Below, one piece after another: positions 32,432 through 44,346 of a stretch of DNA of 64,000 nucleotides. Source of the DNA: Acanthamoeba lenticulata (taxonomy: Eukaryota; Discosea; Longamoebia; Acanthamoebidae); the NCBI GenBank assembly GCA_002179805.1, contig NAVB01000314.1, positions 62,001 to 126,000 on the forward strand, read 5' to 3'. Each line of letters begins with the position of its first letter. Within the stretch, counting starts at the first letter, position 1. The notes under the pieces were generated by a model. The model worked only from the letters and a program-made list of their open reading frames with translations. It did no database searches and had not been told where the DNA came from. Both the position numbers and the translations under genes were made by a program.

Positions 32432-33496
32432 TCACTGCTGTGCTCCGCCTGCCGCTTGGCTGGTGTCCGAACCGGGTGCACCGATGGTCACGTTCGCCTC
32501 CGAGATGGCGATGCGAGATCCACTCTCGGCCTTCCAGAGATGAACCTGCAAAGAGGGAGGTGGTGAGCTGACGCGTGCGGAACATCAACACAAGGATGCC
32601 GCAGACCTTCAGAACGCCCAGCTCCAAGTAGGCTCTTGCGGTCGTCGGGTCGACTTGGAAGGGCAAGGCCAGGCGGCGGTAGAACTTGCCAAAGTGGCGC
32701 TCTCTCTGGAAGTGATAGCCCGCTTCTTCCTTACGAGATTGGGGCTTGAGCGCGGTGAGGGTGATGATGTCTTCCTTTACGGTCAGCCCGATGTCCTCTT
32801 TAGGAACGCCGGGGACCTCGAATTCTACCCTGAGGCCGTCAGGGCCCTGCTCTAACACGTCCGCGCGAGGACGCCAAAGCGTGGTGTCGTCGATGTTAGG
32901 GTTGTCCTCGACCCGGCCCCAGTCCCTCAGTTGCTGGTATCTGCGCTCGTCGGCCGCTGCAGAAATAACGTCGTCACTATCCCGCCAGATCGTGCTGGAT
33001 AAGTGCCAAACGATGAAGGGCTCGTACCACGTCTGCCACTGATGCCGAGATCGAACCCGGCTTCTCCAATTGCTTGAGGAGCCTGCTGTCTATCGTAGCG
33101 TAGACCAGGGTACCAGGTGTATGGGTACCCAACGTCCGCGTAACGTCCACGCCCGTACCCGATGGGATAGTCGCCTGCACCCTCTCCTGGTGAGAAGATG
33201 GGGGTGGTGCTGATAGAAAGCCAGGCTGTACGAGTGCTGTAGTCTTGGGGCCAGTAGCTGGCAAATGGGTCAGCTGGCCCAAAGGCAGGGAAGTCATAAA
33301 GCTCTACTCCACTATAGCGGCCCCCGTACCGGCCACTGTCATCTGTGTGCAAAACAAATGAGTGACTTCAACTGGCTATGGGGATGGCTAGCGAACCTAG
33401 CAGCCGGTCGCTCACGTCCCTGTCTGCCGTCTTTCGCTTTCTGCCGCCAATCATGTTTTCCTCCATGCCAAAAGGCCTCCGGGCGTCGGTGGTCAT
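32432..33496 (-). CDS. Second small heat shock protein (Hsp20), with introns
   Basis: ATG at 33496 gives MTTDARRPFGMEENMIGG and a basic KRKTADRDVSDRLL stretch. An intron joins a Tyr/Gly/Pro-rich segment (DSGRYGGRYSGVELYDFPAF and GYGRGRYADVGYPYTWYPG). A second intron joins the alpha-crystallin domain (about 32930-32610: NPNIDDTTLWRPRADVLEQG, VEFEVPGVPKEDIGLTVKED, RHFGKFYRRLALPFQVDPTT, AYLELGVLKV). A third intron precedes HLWKAESGSRIAISEANVT and the end SQAAGGAQQ, stop at 32432. The domain closely matches that of the downstream Hsp20, including the unusual NPNIDxxTLWRPRAD lead-in, so the two are tandem duplicates with different N-terminal arms and intron content. Confidence 0.9.
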
Positions 33497-33719
33497 GTTG
33501 GTTGGTGCTGAGCTGGAGTGAAATGGCGAGCGAGGAGAAGGTTTTGTGGCTAGACCGGAATTGATTTGATGTCCATCTCTTGTGGAACAGACCACAAGCC
33601 TACGGCATAGCGGCAATGACCGGCTTGCAGACCTCTTGGTTCTTCCCGACAATCCCTTCAAATGTCACCCTGGGGACGGGGACACAATGACAAGTTCTAT
33701 TCTATTTAACACAGGGGCC

Positions 33720-34398
33720 CTACTTGTTTTGAGCCCTTTTCCAGCTCCATTCTTTGCAAGTTGTTGCACAGCTGTCCGGACTATGCCAGTAGACGGTGGC
33801 CTTGCGTAAGCGGGGGAACGAGGATAGATGGCCGTTGAAGTCGAGTAGAGTCGAAGCCTTGATCGTGCCAGCGTGAATAACCAGAGTTGATAGTCTGGAA
33901 TTGGCTCCTGCGGGCAGGTAGGCCGCAAAGTTTGCCCACTGCGGTTCGCTAGAAAAGGTGACGGAAAGGTACTCCAGCTTCGGCGGAAGATGTCGGAAGT
34001 CGCTGTAGTCCACCACTCGTGTATTTGCTAGCTTAAGGCACCGTGTCCCTCGTGGCAAGGAGACAGCGTCGGAAGAATCCATTGTGTGCTTGATGAGGGT
34101 GCTATGGAGTAGGTATTCTTGTACAACAGCGGCCCAAGCCCATGAGCAGGAGCGAAGCCGAGCCAAATCCGGAAGCAGCAGCAGGTCAAAGAAGTGCCAA
34201 ACCGCTTCCATAGACAGGTATTCAAGAGGGTCTGCGCGTATTTGGAGCTCTTTACTCTGCTCTATCGCCCAAGCGAGTTGAGCCTCCTCGTACTGCTGAT
34301 TCTCCTGGAGCTCAGACATCCATTGGCGTCTAAAGTCCTCCATATCTTCTGTTTCTTGGTGCAAAGCAGCCTGGTCTTGTTTCCTCTTTGGGTTCATC
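33720..34398 (-). CDS. F-box-like protein
   Basis: Single exon, about 225 residues. ATG at 34398 (MNPKRKQDQAALHQETEDM); an in-frame ATG at 34436 would add 13 residues. A Glu/Gln-rich helix precedes PLEYLSMEAVWHFFDLLLLP and DLARLRSCSWAWAAVVQEYL, which fits the F-box pattern (P at the start, L-x-L-P-D-L, then a Cys/Trp-rich helix). After it, LPRGTRCLKLANTRVVDYSD, LPPKLEYLSVTFSSEPQ and SRLSTLVIHAGT look like degenerate leucine-rich repeats. Such proteins usually deliver substrates to SCF ubiquitin ligases. Assignment is by pattern only; stop at 33720. Confidence 0.6.
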
Positions 34399-34536
34399 AC
34401 GCAGACGCTGTTGAGAGGCAAGTGACTTTGGTGCAAGTTACTTCTGCTGCGCTACTTCTGCGCTTTTTTCCGGTTCGCCATCGATTTTTGTAGACTGTCT
34501 CCAGAATTTTGTACAAAGGCCCTACTTCTTCTTCTT

Positions 34537-37500
34537 CTAGAGAAGCCAGATCGTGTAGGTCAGCAGCGAGCAGGGCCCTTGCCGCGAAATGGTGCTATAT
34601 CGCTTGCCACCCTTGGCCAGGAACTCGACAAACGATCGCTCATCCTGCACCGTCACCCTCTTCCCCGTCTGTCGGCCACAGGAATCCATCGTTAGCGGCG
34701 TGGGGGAAAGTAGCAGTCCAAGGAACAAGCTGATTCGCACGAACCTCAGCCTGGTAGGCGAACATGGTGGCCAAGTCCTCCTTGTGCGTGGCGCCGTGCT
34801 GGTGGCTCAAATGCTGCAAGAAGGAGTCCAGGCGCAGCATCCGGACGTCGGCATCAAGCTTGGTGAAGCAGATGCGGCAAGGCGGCATCGTCAGCTTGCG
34901 GCTGCGCTCGACCTGCTGCTGCCGCTGCGACTCCTCGGAAACGGCGTCTTCTCCCGGTTCGTCATCAACGCCCAAGGCTTCCTCCGCGATTCGCCCGCGG
35001 CGGCTCCAATAGCTCTTGATGACCGTGCTGCCTGTCGAGTTGGACTTAGTCGTCAGGGGCGGGTCGCGCCTGCCGCCAGCCTCGGCCGCGGAGGCTTCGT
35101 TCTCCAGCCACTGGCCAAACTCCCACTCCTCGTCGCCTTCCTCGTCGAGCTCGCCCCACTCGTCGAAGCTCGCACGGGGCTCGATCAGCGGCGACGACCG
35201 GCTCTTGTCGCTGTTGTCCACTGCAGTGGCGTTGGCAGCAGCGCGGCCGAGCTGCGGAGTGGAGGGCCGGCTGCCGTCGGCCTGCAGCTCCTGGGAGGCC
35301 CCGCGGGGCATGGCGAACGACAGGCCCGCCAGGGACCGATCCATACGCGGCGAACCCTGTGGCACGGTGCCGCTCTTGGACGCTGTGGTGGTGCTTGTGG
35401 CGCGGCTGTTGCTCCCGCGACGCGGCGACAGGATGCGCAGGCTGCCCAGTCGCTTCTTGTCCTTGTCCTTTTCCTTCTTCTCCTTCTTGTCCTTCTTGGC
35501 GTCGCCCGCCGGGTCCTCCTTGGACTTGCCCGTCCAGCTGCTGCCCCGCTTCCGGTGGTTGTCCGCGCTGAAGGAGGACGAGGCCATCAGGGCGGGTGCC
35601 GCCTCCTCGAGCGTCGGCCGCTTCTCGCGCGGGCTCACGGCCACCCGACGCCGCTGCAGAAGGCGCTCGTCGCTGCTCCGATGGAGCGTGAGCGGCGGCA
35701 CACGCTCGGCGATTGTCCGTGGGCCGCCGGCCTCGCCGGCTGCCCTCTCTTCGGCGAAGCACAGACGCTTGGCGCGCAGCTGCGCGTGCGAGAGGAGGTG
35801 GTGGGCTCCCTCTCCCTCGGCGGCGGGGTCGTTCATGAGCTCGGGGAGGGCGAGGACCGAGCCGAACGGACTCCGCTTGAGCTCGCGCCGCCGGGCCACG
35901 GCTCGCATGAAGTTGCTGTCGTCAGTTGTGGGCAGCGGCGCGCCGGCGGGGTCGATGGCCGAGCCGTCCATCGGGCCCTGCACGGCCCCGGCGTGCTTGC
36001 GCGAGTAGCGCAGACTGCCATAGATCTCCGTGTTGGTGGCCCCGCGCCGCGTGGGCAGCGGCATGAGCTGCTGCCGCGCCCGGTTCTCACTGTCGATGGA
36101 CCGACTGCGGGTCCGGTCGGCGCCGGTCGAGTTGACGCCGCCCGCGGTCGGGCCTGCAGTCGGAGGCGGCCGCGACTGCTCAGGCTGCGGCGGCACCTCC
36201 GAAGTTGCGGCCGCTTGGGGCTCGTTAACGTGGGCAGCTGGCGGCGAGATGAGAGGCGCCGCGTCGGCGTCAAAGTCAATCTCATCGGTGGCGGCGATTA
36301 TGGACAGCGAAGAGAAGGACGAAGAGGTCGACGACGTGGTTGAAGATGGCGATGGCGAGTGGTGCTGTGGGTCGTCGTATTGGTCATCTTCATCGTCATC
36401 GTCGTCGTCATCGAGGTGGGTCACCACGAGGGAGATGTCAGAGAGGCTGCTCTCCTCCTCACCGGTCTCCTCGCCTGGATCGCTCGCGTCGGACGGCCGT
36501 GGCGGCGGAACCCGCACGGTGACCATCGTCGACGTCGACATTGCCGTCGTCGTCGCGGGCTCTTCCGAGGAGGCGGCCTGCGCCGCACCAGAGGAGAGAG
36601 CTCCCATACCGCCGACCTCGCCCTCGCCCTTCTTGTTCTCGCCCTCGTGAAGCGACGACAGGAAGAAGAGGATGCTCTCGTCCTGGATGGACTGGAGTCG
36701 CCGCATGTATTTCTTGATTCGCTTCGCGTGCTGTGCGTGCAAAAGAAAAAGAAGATGAATCAAGAATTAAGAATCAAACAAAAGTTTGCTGGTTCGTGGC
36801 TGCGTGAGGGAGAGGAGACACAGACCTTGTCGGAGAGCTTGAGCTTGAAGTCACGGCATTCGCGCTGCCACCGCTTGATGTCTGAAATCACATCGTGGAC
36901 GAGCAGGATCTTCTCAAAGTTGATCAGCCCTGAGGCCTCCAGGTAGTCCATATTGCCCACCTGCACGCGAGCAGCACCGTGAGCTCACCAAACACCTCGG
37001 CCCGCACTAGTAGAGTGTGATAGGGACTCGGGCGGGGGCAGAGAGGCGCACCTGGACAAAGAGGAGGTCGCGCAGGATGATGGCAAAGTAGGGCAGCTTG
37101 GGCGCCGCCCTCTTCTGGAACAGCTGGCGGTAGACCTTGTAGTTGTTTTGGGGACCCATCCGCGCCGCCAGCTTCTCAAACACCTTGCGGTCCTTGCTGC
37201 TCACCTTGGCCCACGCCGGAGCCAAGCGCTTGACCGACGAGAAGTTCAAGCCGGCTACGATCTCCATCAGGCCGTTGAAGTTGTGCATGTTGAACAGATG
37301 CACCGCCACCTGTGCGTGCCACAGAAGAAGAAGAAGAAGAAGAGAGGGCATGAGCTCGCGAGTGGCCAGCCAGGCATTGATGAAAGAATGGGGCCGTACA
37401 GCAATGAACTTGGTGATCTTCCTCGCCTGTTCCTTCGGCGTGATGCCCATGAGCACGTCAGTTGACACCCAAAAGCTGACCTGTGGCCACAGCGCAGAGC

Positions 37501-38928
37501 AAAACCCACAAGGAAGAAAGAGAAGGGGGGGTCAGCTTCGCAAAAGAATTATAAGAATACGCAAAAAGAGGGTTGAATACATTGTTGAAATGTTCGACTA
37601 GTGCGTTGATGTGCGGTGTTTTATCGTCATCCGAAGGGGACTGGCCTGCAGGTTAGCCCATGAGACGTACAGGATGTGAGTCACCAACAAAACGCACATT
37701 TAGTTTTACATATGCTTAAAAAAAAAGTGCAAATGAGGTCGTACCATCTTCGGGTGTGGTCGTAGGAGAGATGGGCCCAAAGCCGAGCTTCTCCAGAAAC
37801 TCGGAGGCGGGAATGGAAGCAAACAGTCGCTGCTCCTTTCGCGTGAGCTCTGCCGCAATTTGCTGTGCCGTGAAGTCGTCTGCGTGGTCTCCTTCAATTG
37901 AGTAACACATCACAACTCCAACAAAGACCACAAGCGAAGAGGAGCTATGATTACCGATGGTGAGGTTCTCGTCAGCTCCGCCGTCGATGTCGTCTTCGCT
38001 TCCGTCACCTGTTTCCGATTCACTTCGAGAACCTGAGCTGTCTCTCGAGTTGGCTCGCTCGCGAGGAGTGCTGATTGGTGTGACTGTGTCGGGGCCTCCT
38101 CAGTAACGCAGGAAGATGAAAAAAGACTTGCGTGCGGGTGGGGAGGCGGCACCTTCCCGGCTGCGGGAGGGAGAGCTGGTGAGAGTGGTGTGAGGAGATC
38201 GCGGAGAAGGTGACGGACTGTCGGAGAAGTGCTGATGAGGCGATAGCGGAGGTGGCTGTTGCTGCTGATGTGACGATATCGTCTTGAAGAGCAGTAGCTT
38301 GTATTTGTACTGCACCTCTGCGGGACATCGCTCTTTGATGGTCTCCAGCAAAGAAGCTAGCAGTTCACAGAGGAGGGGGGGGGACTGTTCAGCACAAGAA
38401 GACACAAGAAGGCAAAAATGGGGCCAGGAGAGCACGAACCGTTTTGGGGTTGTGCAACGAAATCATCGGTGAACTCTTCCACCCAGATACGCAAGAACTC
38501 AAGCAAGCTGCGGCGTATTCCTAATTAAAAATATAGTGGAAAAGTTGGCCATATTAAACACGAACCGTGTGGGCAGAGGGCTGCGGCGGGGTGCGTTGTC
38601 CGTCTCCTGCTTGTTGCATGCTTTGATGAACGTGGGACAATTAAGGAGAAAAACGGAAGGAGAATAAAATAGTAATAATAATCACCAAAATAAAATCCAG
38701 CTTAAGCGGCAACCAAGGGAGGAAAGGATATTGTCGTCGCCAGGTGTGGACGATGTCCAAGGGGGAGGTAGCAAACTTCTTGTAGGTAAGAAGGAAACTG
38801 CGCACGTAGTCCTCGTTCGTCTGTTGCATGACCATCTTGGCCAAGATGTGAAACGCCTCCTCTCTCGTGCGGCGCCGTGCAAGAGGCAATGGCACAATGG
38901 CCGAAGAGTCGCCGGCGCGATGATCCAT
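34537..38928 (-). CDS. RasGEF protein with long C-terminal extension
   Basis: ATG at 38928 starts MDHRAGDSSAIVPLPLARRR. The RasGEF N-module follows (EEAFHILAKMVMQQTNEDYV, SFLLTYKKFATSPLDIVHTW, EFLRIWVEEFTDDF, ASLLETIKERCPAEVQYKY), then a Ser-rich linker. The CDC25 catalytic domain is at about 37900-36770: FTAQQIAAELTRKEQRLFAS, INALVEHFNNVSFWVSTDVL, AVHLFNMHNFNGLMEIVAGL, NYKVYRQLFQKRAAPKLPYF, YLEASGLINFEKILLVHDVI. It exchanges GDP for GTP on Ras-type GTPases. A roughly 650-residue low-complexity extension (acidic, Ser/Pro/Ala and Lys-rich stretches) leads to a C-x2-C...H-x2-H-x-H finger-like segment (CRICFTKLD, FLQHLSHQHG, near 34840). The last exon ends LLTYTIWLL, stop at 34537. About 1,190 residues. 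Confidence 0.9.
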
Positions 38929-39239
38929 CACCCCTCTTCCTCTTCTCTTTTTCTTTCGAGAACAACAAGAGTGAACCCCAACTCAGCGCGCGTCTCCGAG
39001 TTCGCTGCCTTGAGGTGCGAACGCGGTGCCCGACCAGTAAGCGAACGCAGAGCGCGCGGGTGTTTCTGTTGTTAGGACGCGGGGTGATGAAGCCAATATA
39101 TCTTAGCGGTGGCACAAGACACTGCTTTGAAGGGGGATCACACTGGCGAATGAATAGAATTCAATTAATAAAGTGAAAAAATGGTAAACAGCTTTTTCTT
39201 GGGGGCGGTTCGAACCTGGGGGCAGGCACATACAAGCAC
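38929..39239. other. Divergent promoter region, RasGEF and EI24-like genes
   Basis: This 311-base interval separates two divergent genes. It contains AT-rich patches (AATATATC near 39096, TCAATTAATAAAG near 39160) that could be core promoter elements. I see no coding exon with convincing splice signals. Confidence 0.4.
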
Positions 39240-40707
39240 ATGAGCCACGAGAAGCAGCACGCCCACAAAGCGGTGCACCTTGCCGCATCGGCGCAGGTGA
39301 CGCGCGGTCTGCTGGCTGCCGTTCGTGGGTCCGTTGCTGCCCTCCGTTCTCCAAAGTTCAGGTATTCAGCTCGCCTGCCGGGCCGGGCAAGTCGTTGGTG
39401 GTGGGGAGGGGGAAAGAAGAAAACCACAACTCACCCACCGTCCTTGAAGGCGCAAGTATGGTGAATACTTCCTTATCATGAACGGCTTGGTACTCTCACC
39501 TCCTTATCAATCCTACGGGGGGAGCGAAGTTAAAGCTTAGCTAAGATGCGTCAACCAGGCGTTGGGCATATTCTTAGTGATGGCAGTGCTCTACGTGCCC
39601 TGGCGGCTGGCCCTGTGGATGGGCTCCTTTTTCTTCACAATCCCAGCTGCCCAGCTGGGTACGTTTTTGCTGCTGGCGGCACAACCCCAAGAGTGATCGT
39701 CATTGGTGTGGGCTTGCAGGCTTCGTGGCGGGAATGGTCGACTTGATGCTGCAGTGCTGGATCATCGTGCCCACACTGGGCCTCAGCTTCTTTCGATTTG
39801 CGTCTGGCACGATCTTCGCCTACTCGGAGATAGTCTACTTCACTGTACTGGCCGGTGCGTAGCTTGCGCTCCAGCCAGGGCTTGGATCTGAAAAGCAAAA
39901 CACCTGTCCTTTAGGAATCGACCAGCAGATGTGTGAGACGCAGCGCAGCGTCAAGCCCATCGGAGCCATGACCGCGTTTTGGATTTACTGCCAGCGAACG
40001 TTACGGCTACTTGCCCAGTCATTGCTGCTCTTCGTTGTCTACAATCTCCCATACATCGGCCCTCTGGTTCTCTCCCCCACCCCAACTTGTTTTTTGTCTC
40101 TCTACCTTCTCATAGTTGGTCGATTCACAGGCAGTGCCGCTCGCGCAACTTTACCTGACCGGTACCCACAGCCACGGATTTTGGCACATACACACGCTGA
40201 CTCACCATGGTGCTTTAAACGGCATCAGCTAAGACGTTCGGTTGGCAACCGGCCGTGTTCGTGGGCTGTTGCTATGGCGTGACGGCCTACGCGGGTGATG
40301 GCGTCAGCGCCCTGGCCATGCTCGTCTTCCAGTTCTGGATATCAGCCGTGGCCCTCACACGGGAGCTTCTCGAGCCCTTCTTTGCACGCCTGCCGGACTA
40401 CCGCAAACACCCCGCTATACTGCGCAAGGTGACAAACCCATCTTCAACCTGTCTTTGATCACTCTGAGGGTGCTTAGCTCATCTCCCTTGATCGTTATCG
40501 CAGCGGTACTATCGGCTGATGTTTGGGTTCGGCATGCCCTTTGCGCTGGTGCTCTCGGTGCCCCTTGTCGGTTCCCTTGCGTGGGGACTCGCACAAGCGG
40601 CCACAGCGGCCTTGGTGGTTGAGCTTGACAGACAGGAGCAGGCACACAGCGCGCGGAAGGGTTCGCCCCCCATCCAAGTGGACGCAGCCCAGAAGCCCAC
40701 GGCCTGA
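39240..40707 (+). CDS. Polytopic membrane protein, EI24/CysZ-like
   Basis: ATG at 39240 opens a basic, Ala-rich exon (MSHEKQHAHKAVHLAASAQV ... SPKF). The TTCAG/GTATTC donor joins at CTAAG/ATGCG (39545) to give RCVNQALGIFLVMAVLYVPW. Later exons add FVAGMVDLMLQCWIIVPTLG, GTIFAYSEIVYFTVLAGID, AFWIYCQRTLRLLAQSLLLF, FGWQPAVFVGCCYGVTAYAG, ALAMLVFQFWISAVALTREL and YYRLMFGFGMPFALVLSVPL. Roughly six hydrophobic segments are present, with a Gln/Ala-rich cytosolic tail ending DAAQKPTA, stop at 40705. The distribution of long amphipathic membrane helices resembles EI24/CysZ-type proteins (including fungal Rrt8/Lds). That is a fold-level impression only. An earlier start inside the second exon (39580) is possible if exon 1 is not used. 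Confidence 0.6.
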
Positions 40708-40733
40708 GAAAAGAGCCTGAGAAGAAAAAAAAA

Positions 40734-40908
40734 ATGGCCAAGAAAAAAAAGAACTTGAACAAAAGAAAACACGAGCACGAAGGAGTCGCATCAACGATGT
40801 TGTCCATCATGTTCTACGCCATCTGGTACGGAATCATTTGGGGTATTGCCCACTTTATCTACGGCGTACGGCGAGCGAGCGGCGAAGCGGACGAGAACCA
40901 GATTTGAT
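40734..40908 (+). CDS. Possible 57-residue single-pass membrane peptide
   Basis: A short ORF begins 27 bases after the preceding stop, behind an A-rich leader. It reads MAKKKKNLNKRKHEHEG (very basic), then a hydrophobic helix MLSIMFYAIWYGIIWGIAHF, and ends RRASGEADENQI. The strong basic/transmembrane/acidic layout is unlike random sequence. It might instead be an alternative last exon of the upstream gene, or untranslated. No family recognised. Confidence 0.35.
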
Positions 40909-41380
40909 CAACCCACCCATCTTGGCAATTTCGAGAATGGCCCCCAACCACATCGACCACACAACCGGGAGGACGGCGCCGAAAACGCACAACGAAAACG
41001 AAAAGTGCCAAGTGGCCTTTTATGTCGGCCCTTGGCCCTTCGACCTGCGCCCTTGGACTTCTTCCATTTTTTCATCGACATTGCTCCTTGGCTCCTCGTT
41101 CTTATTTGTTGGCCCATAAAGTGGAAGGCTCGCAATTCGATGTGACGCACAACCGGAGCTTCGAAGAAAGGACCTCTATTTGGTGGGAAATGAGTGACAT
41201 GCCATGCACCTGGTATGGGTGCCCATTGCTTGTGCTTGGCACTAACAACGGATTGGCTCGGAGTGAAAGGTTAGGGAGAAAGCGTACGCTGCATTCAAAC
41301 CCCAGGTCAGGGGCAGGCCTCTTGTCAAGCTGATCCAACTCACCAGCGCATACCTTAAGGGTGCCTTACGTTACTATATC
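40909..41380. other. Intergenic, no gene seen
   Basis: A 472-base stretch between the small ORF and the RFX gene. I see no exon with sensible splice sites, no RNA gene and no repeat. Confidence 0.45.
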
Positions 41381-44213
41381 ATGGAAGACTGCCGCACTGC
41401 GGCTGTAGAGACACACCGACGCTCAGTGCCCAAGGACGAAGCGCGACACCTGGTCCTTGAATGGTCTGGAGTTTCCTTTTCATGCATCTCCGGAGCTCTA
41501 AAGAAGATGTTGGACGCTGACTCTAGATGCCTTGCATCTTTCACAGGCTTCAGGCCCATTTCGAACTGCGTCCGGACTCAGTCATCCGGCGGTCGCAAGC
41601 CTATGAGCTCTATCTCAACCACTGCGCTGCCAACGGTTATGAAACCACCACAGAAGCAGCCTTTGGGAAGTTGTTTAAGGTACCTCCTCGGTCGCCCCTT
41701 CATCCTCAAGTCTCGCCGGCGTCGTCGCCGGCGGTGGCCTTCCTTCCGCCATTAATTGACGACACTCTCCATGGCACTCGCTCTTTTTGGCCGGCAAATC
41801 AATCAGCGCGCTTTTCCCACGGTAGGAAGAAAACGATTGACTCAAGGCGACTTGCGAGTCAAGAAGTGGTACTACGCGGGAGTAGCCTACTGCCCCGACC
41901 CGCTACCAAACTCCCTCGCCCGGCGTCAGCCTTCGACGGCGACCGTCCGCTCCTCGCCTACTCCCATCACGTGGGTGCACGAGAGTGGTGGTATGTTTCC
42001 CCTCTGGAAATCCCATAAAGTACTAGGGCCAAGGCTCACGCTCGTCTTCACAGCGGGGGACGTGGGACCAAGTTTGACGCCCCGTCTTGAGAGGGCTCAG
42101 AGTGCCAGCCCAAGGAAGCGGCGTCATGCAGATGAGGAAGAGCACAAGTCAGAAGTCCTGTCATCTCCATCAAGCTATGTGAGCGATTCTGATTCCCGAG
42201 AGTCAACCGAAGCGGAGGATACGCACAAAAAACCGAAAGTTACTCCACCAGAGACGCATCAAGAGCTGGAGCCCCTCTACGAGACCGTTCAGATGGAGAT
42301 CGAGAGCTTCCTGGCAGAGAACGCTGCCGAACTGACTGAGCAACCCATCGTGGAGCCGTGTGCTCAGGCCGATGACAACTCCTTCGACGTTAACCTGGAT
42401 GGAGGCTCCCTCGACTTGAGGAACCTGCTCGAAGAATACAGGCACGCATACGCCCCCCCCCCCTTCTCAACGAAAGGCCACTAACCCGATCGCACTCCTT
42501 CAGGCGAATTTATGGCAAAGAGCTGTGGGGCTTCAACCCCATCAACCCATCGGTCATGGACTTGGACCTGTTGTGCGATGGTGTCACGGCGACTCAGAGC
42601 ACCACGCTTGCCCTCAGCAGCTGCCTCCTCGTGTGCTGTGGTACTTTTTTTCCAACTCTAGTCCTTCCTCTACCAGGTCATCCTGACCACTGTTGCCCTC
42701 TGCCTACAGCGAGCTTCTTGTCCGGGCATTGGCAGCTGGCCCAGGAGTTTTACAATAAGGTGAGCAGCTAGTTCGATGATGGCGAAGGCCAGGAACGAAT
42801 TTGAAGTTGACTGGTTTAGTTGTTTTGGTGCAGACGCGACAGCACCTCGGCGAGCTGTTTGATATTCCAGACTACGACATCGCGTGCGTGCTCATGCCGA
42901 TGTCGTGGTGGAGCCGCATGTATGCCCGGAATTATAGCGACGGTACAACTTGATTGCCGCATTACTCCTGCACCACATAGGCCATAGACCGTTTAGCTGA
43001 CTTGCTTTTGCGGTTGTCTGCGACGAAGGAATTCGACGGCAAGCCTACTACGCGTCTTTGGGCAGCGAGATCTGCAGGAGCCTCAACGCGCTCAACGATG
43101 AAACCTACCGCAATTTTGTCTAGTACGCCATCCACAAGCGAGCGTGGTGGTACTTCCCCTTGCAGTAGCTGACCAGTGTGCTTTAATTACAGTATGGATT
43201 GTGCTCTTAAGAAGCAAGACCCCACCCCCTTCATTGAGGAGTCCTGGCAGGCGCCGCCCTACCAGCGGGGCTGGTTGTCCACAGAGCTCTCACTCGACCT
43301 GTACGACCTAGCTTCCTTCTTCTCTTTTTTGGTTCTCTCCAGCTTTTGGGCTCATTCCTCTCTGATGGAAATAGGCCGGATAGAGTCACGAGTATTGACA
43401 TGCGTAAGCGAGTTTCCCACCTGTACAGCGCTGTCTACCAAACTTTCGCTTTCTACCGAAGCAGTACTTGCTCCCTCTATGCGCTCTGTCATTGTACACC
43501 AACAGGAGGCTGATGATCGCATGGCAAACTTGCAGATGGATGGGACCACCCAGAGTGGGCTGAACGCCAAGAGGTGCTCAAGCACGTGCTGGGCGAAGTG
43601 AATCAGCTCGAAACAGAGCTGTTTTCCTTGATCAGTGAGGACATGTCCTGCACGCGGATGTACCAGATGATGCGCTGCGAGGTGCGGGCGATTCGGACGT
43701 TCATCTACTGGGCCCTACGAAGCCCCGGTACCATGCGATACGAAGCCAGGTCGTTCGTGGAGATGCTGTTGCGGGTTCCCGAACCAGTGATGGTGATGGC
43801 CACGCATGAATTCATCACCTGCGATTACCTTCTCATACGATTAGCTGTACGTCGTGGGCACTTCTCATTTTTATCAGCAGACAAGAGCTGTCCGCTGATA
43901 AGAACCTCAGGTGGACATCTTGGTGGAGGCCAACGACAAGGGATTGCTCAGCCATTTGGAAGCAGCGCTGGTCAAGTACGCGGAAAGCTTCTACTGGATG
44001 CGCGCCGTGTGCTGCTACATTCAGCGACGGATGCCGACGCCCGCTTCAACGCCTGCCTCAACACCTGCCTCAACGCCAGAACTGGCGCAGGAAGACGATC
44101 CTGACCTTGTGCCTCTCCTCTCCAGTGAGTCCCTCTGCACCTCGCTTTCTCCTCGCTTCAGCAGCGATCAGGAGGAGGCCTACGACCCGAGCTTGGCCTC
44201 GCCTTGCTTGTAG
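41381..44213 (+). CDS. RFX-family transcription factor
   Basis: ATG at 41381 starts a short exon (MEDCRTAAVETHRRSVPKDE, then EARHLVLEW). The intron joins directly to the RFX winged-helix DNA-binding domain: LQAHFELRPDSVIRRSQAYE, LYLNHCAANGYETTTEAAFG, KLFK, then after an intron FPTVGRKRLTQGDLRVKKWY and YAGVAYCPD. This matches the RFX signature of an invariant S-R-x-x-x-Y, the FGK turn and the closing W/YYG. A Ser/Glu-rich segment with nuclear-localisation-like RKRRHADEEE follows. Several helical exons come next (SVMDLDLLCDGVTATQ, HLGELFDIPDYDIACV, RSLNALNDETYRNF, RYEARSFVEMLLRVPE, LVEANDKGLLSHLEAALVKY). These may correspond to the extended dimerisation region, although I cannot align them. The end is a TPASTPASTP repeat then DPSLASPCL, stop at 44211. 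It binds X-box DNA by family. Confidence 0.87.
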
Positions 44214-44346
44214 TAAGGCGATATGTTGAGGGTTTCGGGGGGTGGGGGGGGGATCAGATGAAAAGCTTGCAGATACGAAGAAACACAGGATAAATAGATT
44301 ATTTATTTTGAGGCCGAATCGCCAATGAACTCACGCCTTCATGCCT

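Noticed and set aside
34589..36343. 584-codon plus-strand ORF opposite the RasGEF extension
   Set aside because: It mirrors the low-complexity GC-rich coding strand, has no domain or signal, and the minus strand splices into the RasGEF.
39200..39240. GGTTCGAACC, resembling a tRNA T-loop
   Set aside because: The flanking bases do not pair as a T stem on either strand and no acceptor, D or anticodon arm fits around it.
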